Source: Brasenia schreberi (lineage: Eukaryota; Streptophyta; Magnoliopsida; Nymphaeales; Cabombaceae). From it: a stretch of 64,000 nt of DNA. The translations under genes were made by a program, and so were the position numbers. The first letter of the stretch is position 1; every line of letters starts with the position of its first letter. Location: NCBI GenBank assembly GCA_036023115.1, contig JAYKKT010000074.1, positions 13,935,501 through 13,999,500 on the forward strand, in the 5' to 3' direction. The notes below the pieces were generated by a model. That model had not been told where the DNA came from. It did no database searches and saw only the letters and a list, made by a program, of their open reading frames with translations. This document shows, piece after piece, positions 1-11,337 of this stretch.

Positions 1-1152
1 CTCAACGTACCTAAAAACAAAGTTCTACGTCTCAAAAGAGCCTTATATGGTCTCAAACAAGCTCCTAAGGCTTGGTTTGATAGAATGACTGAATTCATGA
101 CTTTGCATGGCTTTACTACTTGTTATACTGATACCGGCATTGTTATCCTTCTGCTATACGCCGATGATATGGTTATTACACATAGTGATGATTCTGGGAT
201 TTTTCAAATCAAATAAGAACTTGATAAGATGTTTGAGATGAAAGATCTTGGGCAACTCACTTACTTTTGGGTATTGAGGCAACCCGAAATATTAAAGGTT
301 TTTTTATCTCAAACCAAATTTGTTAATGACATTATTCTTAGATTAGGTCTTACTCATGATAAAGTCGTTAAGACACCTATGATAATCAACCAAAAGATGT
401 GACTCGTTAACGGAGTGCCATTAAGTGACACAACCTCTTATAGACAGATGGTCGGGGCACTCACTTATCTCACCATGGTACATATTATAAGTCAAGTTTC
501 AACACTCTCCTCCTACCTCTATGCATATGAGTGTCGTTATGAGGATTGTTCGATACATTCGACAAACAATGACTAAGAGAGTATTTTTATCATCTTCATC
601 TTTACTTCAATTAAACGCATATATTGATGTTGTTTGGGGTGATCTCAATGACAGGCACTCCACGACTAGTTATTGCATTTTTCTTGACAACTCTCTTGTC
701 TCCTGAAAATGCAACAAAACAACAAAAGGTGTTCCTTTACTCTATTGAAGCTGAGCATCGTGCAATGACCAACACGACCAGTGAATTGACTTGACTCAAA
801 CGACTACTACAAGACTTGGGTGTGATACTCGAGTTCACTCCAATTTTGTATTGCGATAATAAGAGTGTTATGTATATAGCTAATAACCACACATTTCATG
901 AGCGAACCAAACATATCGAGCTGGATTATCACCTATGTATATAGCTAATAACCACACATTTCATGAGCGAACCAAACATATCGAGCTGGATTGTCACTAT
1001 GTTTGTGAAGAGCATCTACATGACAATTTTACACTACGGTTTGTTAGATCTATGTATCAACTTGTAGATGTCTTCACCAAATCGTTACCAGCTCCACGAC
1101 TTCACTTCTTAGTTAGCAAACTTTCGGTCATGACACTTAGTTTGAGGGAGGG
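1..1152 (+). pseudogene. Copia A: 3' part of a Ty1/copia polyprotein (RT and RNase H)
   Basis: The window opens inside a reverse transcriptase: [18 protein letters not shown] at about 30-90, then a changed catalytic motif YADDMV near 160 where copia C has YVDDMI. RNase H-like sequence follows to about 1140, with [19 protein letters not shown] and [11 protein letters not shown]. Stops and frame changes are frequent, so it is dead. It is a diverged relative of copia C at 27990-29377. It ends at a purine tract (1142-1152) directly before the LTR. The 5' part of the element lies outside the window. Confidence 0.88.
870..999 (+). repeat. 65-bp tandem duplication inside the copia A RNase H region
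   Basis: Two nearly identical 65-bp units (870-934 and 935-999), both starting atgtatatagctaataacc. The period is not a multiple of three, so the duplication shifts the frame. Confidence 0.9.
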
Positions 1153-1417
1153 TGTTAAAAGGGGCTCGAGCAGAGGGGACTAGTAGGGGTCTGCCTACCC
1201 CATCTCAGTCCCCTTTCCTCTATGTTCCCTATTCTCTTCTCTTCCTCATGTGCTCTATAAATATCCCTCTTGTGAATACTTTTATTTCAAGCCTTTTGTG
1301 GCTAAATAATATTCTTTTTTTTAATATCTTATGCCTTTGTTGCATATGCTTTATTATAGCCTTGAGGTGATATTCATCAACCTTCTGCTGCCATATTTAA
1401 GCATCGTCTTCATTACA
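1153..1417 (+). repeat. 3' LTR of copia A
   Basis: Starts TGTTAAAAGG straight after the purine tract ttgagggaggg and ends cttcattaca, the same end as the copia C LTR. It contains ctataaata near 1254-1262 as a possible TATA box. It is shorter than the 386-389 bp copia C LTRs. Confidence 0.8.
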
Positions 1418-1729
1418 ATTATATCTAAATCCAGGGTTGTATTATAAGTACGAAGGGAAAGAATCTAATGTTGAGATTAAAGGTGGCTTGTTTAAGTCAT
1501 TAATATACTTTATGATGTAAGGAAGAATAACAAATAACTTATGAGTTATCGAAATGCCTCTGAGTGTTTTTGGACTAGAATTAGCTAAGGAAAGCATATG
1601 CACCAAGTAATTAATTCAACCAATTTTGTTTTATTTCATTATTAAGATATGATTTTGGGTTTTTTAATTTAATTAATATATTGCTTATATATGTTTTTGT
1701 CATAGTTGAATAATAGCTGAATGATGGAT

Positions 1730-2345
1730 GATGTTTGGCTATGGATGTCCCCAATTATAAAATTTTGTTATATGGGTTTTGAGTCTCACTTGTAGTGCCA
1801 CTCTATGTGAATGTAACTGGAGCACCTTCAAAATGGTAAGAATTATACATTATTATTTATAATGTAATAAAATTAAAGCTTTCTTAATATTGTTAATTTG
1901 TTATTAAACCATAACTTATTATGGATTCTTTCTCTTATCTTAGATTCATACAAAGAAGCAGAATAAATTATTGCATCAAAAGCTTAATAACTTAGTTTTT
2001 ATGCAATATAATGAAAAGCTAAAAATATGGTACGAAGAGAGGAAAGCTAATAGAAAGAATTTCGACCCCATTACGTTGGCATCGGTTTAAGATCATGATG
2101 AATATCCACCTGATGTGATGATGAGTTTATTGGTGGCGATGAATAACTTAAATGATGAGATATTTATTTGGCATCTGAAGTATAAGAGGGAGAGGTGTAT
2201 ATATAAGATCAAGGACACGAAAGCAACAAAAAAGGGAAAACAAGGAAAAAAATAAGTTGTCTATGAAAGATGAGAAAGAAGAATTTGATTTTGAAGAAAC
2301 AAATGAAGAGCAAGAGAATCTAAAAGGAACAAGCATCTTCATCTA
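1730..2345 (+). pseudogene. hAT transposase remnant, C-terminal dimerisation part, with one intron
   Basis: Two exon pieces are readable. The first ends TCSATLCECNWSTFKM; a 108-bp GT-AG intron (1836-1943) follows; the second begins IHTKKQNKLLHQKLNNLVF. This is the conserved hAT C-terminal block, including the C-E-C-N-W-S motif, and is followed by an acidic/basic tail to about 2345. Stops break the rest and no BED or DUF659-like part is seen upstream. It is more distant from the four hAT copies elsewhere in the window than those are from each other. Confidence 0.75.
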
Positions 2346-2784
2346 AAAATGAAGATAATTAATTTCCTATAAAATATAAAATATATAGCTTTTCTTGTTC
2401 ATTTTAAACAATTAAATTTATATTGTAATCACATTTAATGGATGTTATGTTTTAGACTTGTTATTTGTTAAGTTGTTAGTGTTATTACATTTGATGCATG
2501 TTATAGTTGTTACTTCAAAAGTATTATAAATATTTTGGTCATTTGGTGGATGTTATATTTTGATTCTTAAACCTATGACTTCTTGGTGAGTCATAATTGT
2601 TATATTTTCTTGTACATCTTGGAGATTTTTTCATTTTTTAAGAGCATTTATTTTTCCATCCTAACATTCTTATATTCTTTTTACTAATAAGAATAATCCA
2701 TTCCATTGCTCAAATTAGATTGGACTATAGTCACCATACTTGAGCAGATAAGTATAATATATTAGTTTCTTTTAATTCTTATGC
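2346..2784. other. AT-rich intron sequence, nothing recognised
   Basis: Very AT-rich with no supported reading frame or repeat boundary. It lies inside a CPSF100 intron or 3' region. Confidence 0.5.
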
Positions 2785-3145
2785 TTACTACTTAGAATAA
2801 CTTGGTTACATTTATGTTTTTGTTTTTTAATTTAAATTTAACAATTCAATATGCATATGTTACATGAAATTTATTGTTTGTCTTCTTAGAATTTGTTTAT
2901 TTAGTTTGCTTCATATCTATGAAAGTGGTGGTTATGTGTTTCTTTATATTTCTTAGAAATTAAAGAATCTCTTTCTATCTACAACAACAACAACAACAAC
3001 AACAACTAAGCCTTTTCCCATACTAGACGGGGTCGGCCAGAATCTCTCTCTATCTATCTATATTATTTTTAATCATAAATAAAAATGTACCACTAAATCC
3101 GGAACCACTATATTAGGGTTAATCACTAATAGCATGTTAATTGCT
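2785..3145 (+). repeat. Repeat R, copy 1
   Basis: Matches, in inverted orientation, the sequence on both sides of the LINE at 36599-39823. Shared landmarks are agaataacttggttacattt, ttgtttatttagtttg, tggtggttatgtgtttctt and ccactatattagggt. It has no coding potential and no clear termini. A 58-bp LINE tail has inserted into it. Confidence 0.75.
2981..3038 (-). mobile_element. 58-bp RTE LINE 3'-end insertion
   Basis: Consists of (CAA)n, then aagccttttcccatactag and acggggtcggcc, the reverse complement of the RTE 3' end. It is flanked by 17-bp direct repeats (2964-2980 and 3039-3055, one mismatch), the expected result of severe 5' truncation during LINE insertion. Confidence 0.85.
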
Positions 3146-4191
3146 ATTGATAACATAGTATGCATGAATGTATGTATATGTATGTATGAATGTATATAGA
3201 TATATGTGCATATATGTACGTGTATGTAGATATATAGTGGATGTTGTAGCGCGCTATTAACTACTAAGAGTGATACTTCCTGCACATGAACCAAATCACA
3301 AGATGTTTTATGTTTTTGGGCTTTTAATACCCTTCTTTCTTCATTTATATCCCATCCATACTCGTGTAAGGGGAGATTTTATAAGTTCTCTTGCAAAACA
3401 AAGCTTTTTCAGTCATGTGAGCGATTTCTTCAAGTTTTGAACTACAAATGTTTTCCCCTTATCTTGTCATAGTTTTTGTTGCATATCATGTACAAATCAT
3501 TGTTTTCTTTATTTCACATTCATCTATATATAGGAGGAGGTTTTGCTGGTCTCTCAGCTGTTTGGAACTTTTTCGACCGTGTGGCAGTGATTTTTTCTCG
3601 TTTCTTCAAAATTTTCATTGCATTTGATAGATGATGATTTATGAAGTGTTGTTTTTCTTTATTTCTTCAAACCTTTTGTTGCATTTAATGCATGTGTCAT
3701 TGTTTTTCATCATTTAAGCATTTGGGTTTATTGTTGAGGGTAGATGTTGGGACCTCAACAATTTGTGGGACATTCTTAAGACTCGCCATGACAATGTACT
3801 TCGGTGGGAAATAATATGCTAAGAGTAAAATATAATTTGTGATAAACTCCCGACCAAAGCGTCACTTTGAAGGTAAACAATGTCTAAGTTATGTGACCTC
3901 TATCATGCAACTTTGGAGGTTTGAGAACTTTATCTTTACTTTGATTTGGTAATGGACCAATAGTTTGATTATCATTAATCCATCAGTTAGTTAATGTTTG
4001 TTTGATTGTTTGTATCATGATTATTGTTAGTTAATATAGCTTCTTAACTTATCAAATTCATGATATTCTATTGTTTTGACACATTGCCAAATTTTGTCCC
4101 ACCTGTTTCATTCTTAACAATTATTTAGGTTTTTCCTTGATTTTTCATATTTTTACAATTTTCGGAGAAATTTACTGTAAGTTGTGGTATG
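3146..4191. other. Intron sequence with a TATG/TATA-rich tract, no gene recognised
   Basis: A simple-sequence stretch (tatgtatg, atatatg units) covers about 3165-3245. The remainder is AT-rich unique-looking sequence. Small open frames here are low-complexity. Confidence 0.5.
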
Positions 4192-4525
4192 TGATGATTC
4201 CACACATAAAACACAGATTTTATTATATAGAAAAATGATAAATAACATGACAACATTGAACCAAAGGAGCAGGTCGGCCTCCTTTGTGTCTGTCGTCCTG
4301 CTCCCTTTGTTCTTTTCTTCTTAACTAAACCTAATTACAACTCATAGGATTTATACTACTAATGATCTAACTTAAATGACCCAAATACCCCTAATTAGGG
4401 ACCCGATTCCCAATGGATCAGAACCTCATCCATTGGGATCCAAACAACCTAAATACACTAATAAATACTTAGCATACATGAAACAAAACATAAACAAAGA
4501 TGCAACATCAACTTGAACTCCAACA
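4192..4525 (-). repeat. 3' LTR of copia D
   Basis: 334 bp, near identical to 10734-11064. The pol frame runs into it, ending in the residues SCWSSS. Confidence 0.9.
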
Positions 4526-7500
4526 CGAGTCTTGAAGACTTGTAACTCCTATCTTGATAAGATTTTTCTTGAGTCCATTTACTGATACTGGTTTAGTGAG
4601 CATATCTGCGAGCTGGTCTTCGGAGCGTATGTGGACCATGTTGAAAATACCTTGAGAAATCTTCTCTCTGATAAAGTGGCAATTAATTTCTATGTGTTTG
4701 GTCCTTTCATGCTGTAAAGAAGTTGATTGGAATATTTCTTTTGAGACCAATCTCCTCTAAAAGTGATATAATCCATAGGCCTTCACACATTACCAGAGCA
4801 ATGGCACGATACTCAGCCTCAACACTTGACCTGGCCACTACAGATTGCTTCTTACTCTTCATGAAACTAGGTTACCTCCTAAACATACCATATAGCCAGA
4901 GGTAGACTTTCTATCAGTCTTGGAGCTTGCCCAATCAGCACCTGAATAGATTTCTATATCAAGTGATGAATGTGGAGCATATAGTAACCCGTAGGTTATT
5001 AAGGATTTTAAGTATCTGATAATATGAAATACCATGCTCATATGATGTTTGGATGGATAGTGCATCCACCTGCTAACATATCCAACTGCAAAACTGATGT
5101 CAGGTCGAGTGATAGTTATGTATATCAATTTTCCCACTAATCTCTGGTACTTACCAACATCTTCATATGGTTTTGCAGACTTATTAACTTCTTTTCTAAA
5201 AGTTTCCATGGGAATAGAACATATTATGCAATCTTTCATTTTAGTTTCTTTCAGTAGGTCAAGGATATACTTCCTTTGGCTTAGAAATAAGCAATCATTT
5301 TTATGAATCACTTATATTCCCAGGAAATAATGCAATTTTTCCAGGTCCTACAAGTCAAATAATGAACTTAGTCTTTTCTTTAAATCAACTATGCCTTCTG
5401 TATCATCACCTGTAATAACGATATCATCCACGTAAACTAACAATATCACAGTTTTCTGACCGTGCTGGATAAAGCGTGTATAATCACTCGCATACTGTTT
5501 GAAACCTAATTTTATAACACCATCATTGAATTTTTTGAACCATGCTCATGGGAATTGTTTTAAACCATAAATTGATTTCTTCAATTTACATACCATATCC
5601 TGCTTTTGTTTCTGAAGATATCCAGGAGGTAAGTCCATATAAATGTCTTCCATAAGATCTTCCTGAAGAAAGGCATTCTTAACATCCAACTGCCATAACT
5701 CCCATTCTTTATTAACTACCACACTATGGCCTTGTATCTTTCTATATTTCTATCAACTTTGTACTTTACAGAAAATACCCATTTGCAACCTACTGTTTTT
5801 CTTCATGAAGGTAAGTTAACTAGTTCCCAAGTTTTGTTTCGTACCAGTGCAGCAAGCTCTTCTTCCATTACCTTCTTCCATTCTGGTTGTTTTTCTGCCT
5901 CTTCGAATGTTCTTGGAATATATGTAGTATCTGCATTAATCACGAACAACAGATATTCTCTAGTACAATGAGAGTATGACACCAATTTCTATAATGAATA
6001 TTTTGCCACTTCTCGTTTTACTTTTCGAATTGTAATAGGTATATCATTTAGCTCACTGTTCGAGGTATGGGAATCCACTTTAGTAGGAATTTGATCTGAT
6101 TTTGAGTGGAGGTCTGGATGAGGTAGAAAAGCCTTTCTCACACCTTTGGTATAAGCGTTCCATTCCTTATCTTGAGGAGGTATCTGCACTTTCTCTTTCT
6201 CTTCCCTGTCATGCGGTGGTTGAGTTTCAACTGGTCGAATAGGAATCACATTGGGCGAGAATTCTTCTGATGAAGTGACTTCCTGCACATTATAGAATGA
6301 TGTATTTTATCTCTTAAGCCCTGATGAATATGAATAAAACTCGTGCATCCAAATACTCTAGGAAGTAAATGAAATTGCTTCTAGTGAGGATGTAGCATAT
6401 GAAATGGAGTATCACCATTGAGGACTCTGCTTGGCATACGGTTTATAAGAAAAACTGTCGTTAAGACTGCTTCACCTCAGTAGCATTTCGGAGCATTACA
6501 CCCAAGTAAAAGAGTTCTAGCCACTTCTAGTACATGTCTATTCTTTCTTTCGGACACTCCATTTTGTTGAGGAGAATAAGCACATAAAGTCTGATGCAAC
6601 ATTCCATGATTTAAAAAATATAAATGAAGTGATTAAGACATGAATTCTCCACCATTAACACTACGGAATACTTTAATAGTACTTTGAAATTTAGTATGCA
6701 CAAACTGACAGTAAATAGGTAAAATATTCTTCACTTCATCTTTATTTTTCATGAGGTATATCATTGTAAATCTAGTGTAATCATCTATGAACGATATAAA
6801 GTACTTATATCCATGCAGAGAAGTAGCCGAGCAAGGACCCCAAATATCGGAATTCACAATTTCAAAAGGAATGGAGGATTTTTCTTCACTCAAAAGAAAT
6901 GAAGTACGATGATGTTTTGCCTTCTGGCAGGTTTCACAGTTCAAATTCAAATTATTACAATGACTAAATTCAGGCAATAGTATCCTAAGCTTAGATAAAG
7001 GTAGATGTCTTAGTCTCTAATGCCAGCGGGATAGATCCTCCTGTCTTTCTGTAATAACTATAGATTGCATAGCCGCTTCCTTATTTTCTTCACAAAAATA
7101 GAGGCCTCTCCTCACACTACCCTAACCAAAGATCCTCCCCGTCCTCGGTTCCGAAAATACACATCTAGTAGAATAAAAATTTATTCGACATTTCAGATCT
7201 TGAGATAAGGCAAAGACTGATAATAAATTGACGGATATATTAGGAACATGTGAAACATCTTTCAATATGCCAAAAGAAGTAGTGATATTTCCTTTTCCCA
7301 CTATAGGAGTGTGTGAACCATCTGCCAATCGAATATTAATTTGTACACAAGTCAATTCATAACTATCAAAGAATTCCCTCCTGTCGACCATATGATCGGT
7401 GGCACGTGAATCAATAACCCATATATGAGAATGAGAAATATTTAAGTTACCCTTAGCCAGGAATGAGAACGGACATGTCATGGTTGCCTGAGAATGACAT

Positions 7501-7600
7501 AGATGGGGTATGTGAATCAGTTAAACAAGCTTTGAGCAATTCTATCTCCTTTTTTATATTAACCAATGAGCTTGCACTATTTTCAATATTCTGTTTATCA
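4526..7600 (-). pseudogene. Copia D pol: protease, integrase, RT, RNase H, broken
   Basis: From right to left: protease near 7412 with IDSRATDHM, where the active-site Gly of D-S-G is Arg; GAG-pre-integrase zinc residues CETCQKAKHH near 6930; integrase with NSDIWGP and FIDDYTRF, but SVNGGEF in place of the usual S-D-N-G-G-E-F, so a catalytic Asp is changed; RT from about 5985 with an intact YVDDIVITGDD near 5400-5440; RNase H 5311-4508 with SGADWASSKTDRKSTSGY. Stops and frame shifts separate the open pieces (7481-7122, 6977-6633, 6288-5989, 5985-5803, 5311-4859, 4750-4508). Not functional as read. Confidence 0.88.
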
Positions 7601-8145
7601 TTCTGATCACTACTGAGGCAAGCTACTTATACGACAGCGAGACTTGGATCTTTCAGGTGAGTAATCCAGTTTATTATGTAGTGTGATGCACATTGGACGA
7701 TTTGTAGCATGTGAAGATTTCTTATTTATTTCACTGTAAAATGGAAGGTTGGTAATGTTTGCAGTGTCATCTGTAATGGTCCTAATGGGAGGATACGGTA
7801 CCATTTTAGTACTAGAACTTATGTTTATTGGATGCCTTAAACAAGCTGTGATTAATGACTTCCTTTGATGCTAGCTTTGGTGTCTTCTCTGCAACAAAAT
7901 CTCAATAATTGATGGCTATGGGCATTGGTACTGGTGTTCTGTATCGGTATCGGTATGATAATTCTTAAAAGGTCTAAAGGTACGGGTGCACCACTATATA
8001 AAAATAAAAGTTATATATGTAACTATAGAAAATAAATAGCTAAATAAATAAATGTCTCTATATGTGTGTATGTATATATATATATAAGAAGTTGAACTTG
8101 CACAAAATTGAATATGAAAACATAATATAAACATATTAATTGATA

Positions 8146-8644
8146 CAACAACAACAACAACTAAGCCTTTTCTCATACTAGACGGGGTCGGCTACATGGA
8201 TTCTTTGTTTCCACAGATCCCTATCGTGTGCCATGTTAGCAGTTAACTCCCAATAAGCTAGATCATTCTTTATTGTTTCTTTCCAACACTTTTGTGGTCG
8301 TCCTCTATCTCTTTTAATACTTTCCAAATTTAGTTTTTCTAACCTTCTTACAGGTTCTTCTTTTGATCTTCTTTCTATATGTCCAAACCATCTTAAACGA
8401 TGTTCTCTCATTTTATCCTCTATTGGTGCCACTCTTAATTTGTTTCTAATAACCTCATTATGTATACGGTCTTTTCTTGTATGACCACTCATCCATCTCA
8501 ACATCTTCATTTCTGTCACAGACATCTTTTGTACATGTTGATGATTAACTGCCCAACACTCAGAACCATAAAACATGACAGGCCTAATTGCTGCTCTATA
8601 ATATTTACCTTTTAATTTTAATGGTATCTTCTTATCAGAAAGAA
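8146..8644 (-). mobile_element. 5'-truncated RTE LINE, 499 bp
   Basis: Encodes the C-terminal RTE domain (minus frame 8576-8178, [20 protein letters not shown] to RIHVADPV) followed by the conserved 3' end and (CAA)n on the plus strand. A perfect 17-bp duplication, aaacatattaattgata, flanks it (8129-8145 and 8645-8661). The same domain is at 36674-37297. It interrupts the older retroposed block. Confidence 0.92.
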
Positions 8645-9050
8645 AAACATATTAATTGATATGTATAAAATTTTAACGTAAGATATAACTCTGACAAGAA
8701 ATATAACAACTCAAAATAAGAAAGTGACATCTATTAACAATACTAATTTTACAACATATAGCTTCAACATCCAAACGTGAGCATCACGACATGACACTTC
8801 GTTTTTTGGATCAAATTGACCTATATAAATATAGATCAACCTGATCTATTAATAACATAATACAAAAAAATTTATAGGTATGAGTATCAATTAGCATACT
8901 CAAATGTACCCAAAATCCAATTTTTTGAAAAACCTACCAGAGTGTGCTCGTATACTACCAACATACCCAATGTGGGCACATCATAAATGGAGCATTCATG
9001 CATCATAGCTTGGTAGCACTAGGTTAATTTATTTTATTTTGTTTTAATTC

Positions 9051-9273
9051 ATGGGGGTAACTCTGCCCAATGTAGGGATCACCCTTGCATGGCCGGTCCC
9101 AAGCTCGGATAAAGGAGGAGGGTTGCGTTAGGCTTCCGACAGCCGGCATAAAACTTTGTCGGACTTATTTACCATGGATTCTACAAATTATGATAGGGCT
9201 CGTGAACAGAAAGAATCCATGCAGTCGACCCCATCTAGTATGGGAAAAGGCATAGTTATTGTTGTTGTTTGTT
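9051..9273 (+). mobile_element. Short internally deleted RTE derivative, copy 1
   Basis: About 223 bp. The 5' half matches the 5' end of the full-length RTE at 39823-39690 (ggatcacccttgcatgg, ggaggagggtt, ttaggcttccgac), including the start-codon region atggattctacaaattatga. It then jumps directly to the last ~75 bp of the LINE (agaatccatg, gaccccatctagtatgggaa) and a TTG tail. A second copy with the same join is at 51827-52036. Confidence 0.8.
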
Positions 9274-9290
9274 ATTCTGACCACTACTGA

Positions 9291-10203
9291 AATATGCACT
9301 ATTAGGTGGTCTATTCGGAAAGTGAGTGGGTCTGCCAACTAATTCCCAACCTATTTCCTTCGTATGTCATGTTTTTCCACTGTGAAAACATGTTAATTTT
9401 GCTTTTTATTTAAGAGTAAGTGCAAATCTGCCTCTGCCACGTCCATAACCCCCTCTACCACGGGGAAAAGAGGAGTTTGACGTATTCCTTCCCACAAATG
9501 GAGTAGTCTCTGGATTGGTTCTCGTCTCCTTCTCTAACTGTTTTCTATCCTCTTCTCGGAGTAAGAGGGAATACACTGTGCTTAAGGAAGGTAGTTCTTC
9601 TCTGCTAAGAAAATTGTTTTTGACTCTCTCATACTCTGAAGAAATACCCCATAGAAGATCAAATACTTTTCTCTCTTCAAATTCCTCATTGCGCTCCTGT
9701 GTGCAACTTTGATATTTTGTCTTGGAATAAAGTTGAAGCTCTTCCCATAAGCCTCTGAGTTCTGCATAATATTCACTAACAGATCTGCCTCTTTGTCTGC
9801 ATCTTCTAATTTTCTCAATAAGATCATATTTCTTGGCTATATTTTTCCTCTGAGCGTAAGCATCATGAACTACTGACCAAATATCCTTAGCAGTCTCTAA
9901 AAACATGAATATACTGGCAATCGATAGAGACATCGATTGAAGAAGCCAAGCACTAACTAGGGTATTTTCCCTACGCCATCATGCGTAAAGGGGATCATTT
10001 GTCGGAGGTTGTAATATGTCACCAGTCAAATAGTCCCATCGCCCCCTTGCCATCACTACCAGTTCTACAGATCTCGCCCACTGAAGGAAACTTTTCCATT
10101 CTAATTTCAGATTAGTTATTTGGAACCCTTCACCTTTGTCAGCAGAACTCTGTTCACTGGTGTCTCTAATTTTAATTCTCTCCATATTTATACTAATTAG
10201 CAC
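9291..10203 (-). pseudogene. Copia D gag
   Basis: Two open pieces. 10203-9979 begins MLISINMERIK and includes FQITNLKLEWKSFLQWARSV. 9933-9406 carries the UBN2-like gag core (KDIWSVVHDAYAQRKN, EYYAELRGLWEEL) and an Arg/Gly-rich tail. A zinc-knuckle remnant ending HTKEIGWELVGRPTH is readable at about 9390-9310, with the expected Cys residues damaged. The same gag lineage appears in copia G at 53743-54629. Confidence 0.82.
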
Positions 10204-10720
10204 AAAAATCTCAAGAGGATACTGGTTAACTTATAGTTAGAGAATAAATATATGTTCTGCAGCCCAACACAATTCTGATAAACAAATCCACGAGAGATAA
10301 AACTGGGAAGATAAGACGACAACTTAATTGATGTGATGTTGTCCTTGGATTACTACGAGCAGCCAATTTCACGCATGAACTTTTGTGAACTGAATGAATA
10401 TATTCAGTCTATTACAACCATAGATGATTGTATTCAGCCGATTGCAACAATAGGCCCTTTTATGATATGGGTAACCAACCTTCAATGAAGTCCCAATTTG
10501 TGATTGTCGTACATGTCAATACATATATAGATTACCATGAACTCCTGCACGCATGTGATTCCACGTTTCACCTTGGCTTTTACCGCAACTTTTCTTAACA
10601 CCATAATCTAGAAAATAACCAATAATCAATAATGAAAATAGACTTACTTCTCAACTGCAATCAATGTACTATATGTGACCTGCGATTTGATGCATCACGT
10701 GGACAGAAACTTCGCGAACA

Positions 10721-10733
10721 GGCTCTGATACCA
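10721..10733 (-). promoter_or_regulatory. Primer-binding site of copia D
   Basis: Reads TGGTATCAGAGCC on the minus strand, immediately downstream of the 5' LTR; the usual plant copia site for initiator Met-tRNA. Confidence 0.9.
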
Positions 10734-11064
10734 TGATGATTCCACACATAAAACACAGATTTTATTATATAGAAAAATGATAAATAACAGGACAACATTG
10801 AACCAAAGGAGCAGGTCGGCCTCCTCTGTGTCTGCCGTCCTGCTCCCTTTGTTCTTTTCTTCTTAACTAAACTTAATAACTCACAAGATTTATACTACTA
10901 ATGATCTAACTTAAATGACCCAAATACCCCTAATTAGGGACCCGATTCCCAATGGATCAGAACCTGATCCATTGGGATCCAAACAACCTAAACACACTAA
11001 TAAATACTTAGCAGACATGAAACAAAACATAAACAAAGATGCAACATCAACTTGAACTCCAACA
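10734..11064 (-). repeat. 5' LTR of copia D
   Basis: 331 bp, the partner of 4192-4525. It contains a conserved inverted-repeat-like segment cccaatggatcag ... cattgggatcc. Confidence 0.9.
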
Positions 11065-11292
11065 CTATGGTCTTATCATATCATGCCAAAACATAATATG
11101 AATCACAATACGCTACTTATGACACTGCTACACTCCCAAAATCAAGAGCACAAGTGTATGGATGAAAGTGATCAATAATTAAATCTACATGAACATCCAA
11201 CAACAACAGGACCAAACAAAATTCATCTAATAAACATATTGGTTTCAGATTAATAATATTCCAAATGAGGCATTCGATTGAGACAATGGTAC

Positions 11293-11337
11293 CTTCTTGA
11301 AAAGGACATTACTCATGATCCTTTCAGAAAGCAGAAT
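11293..11337 (-). CDS. CPSF100: CPSF100 exon ([15 protein letters not shown])
   Basis: 45 bp, 15 codons. Acceptor tcttcag, donor gtaccatt. The family's next block was not found between 11292 and 1, so the remaining 3' exons should lie left of the window. Confidence 0.9.

Larger units (their letters stand above)
7617..9273 (+). mobile_element. Retroposed block inside copia D ending in an RTE tail
   Basis: Flanked by 17-bp direct repeats attctga[t/c]cactactga (7600-7616 and 9274-9290). The copia D protein frame resumes across it: the residues read FSSGQN on one side and SSDQNDKQ on the other. The block ends in the (TTG)n tail of an RTE-like element. It also carries about 0.9 kb of unrelated sequence 5' of that element and a later LINE insertion (8146-8644). 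The source of the 5' part is not recognised. Confidence 0.65.
4192..11064 (-). mobile_element. Copia D: Ty1/copia element with both LTRs, minus strand
   Basis: LTRs at 4192-4525 and 10734-11064 are near identical. Each has the terminal TG...CA pair on both strands. A primer-binding site (TGGTATCAGAGCC on the minus strand, 10721-10733) abuts the right LTR. Flanking pentamers are gtatg (4187-4191) and ctatg (11065-11069), four of five matching. Inside, in element order, are gag, protease, integrase, RT and RNase H, all decayed. It lies in a CPSF100 intron or 3' region in the same orientation as the gene. It is interrupted by the retroposed block 7617-9273. Confidence 0.92.

Noticed and set aside
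3073..3294. 73-codon minus-strand frame rich in Ile/His/Tyr
   Set aside because: Translation of a TATG/TATA simple repeat with no family resemblance.
9051..9273. A tRNA gene at the head of the short RTE derivative
   Set aside because: Only weak B-box-like sequence (ggtcccaagc); no cloverleaf could be drawn by eye.
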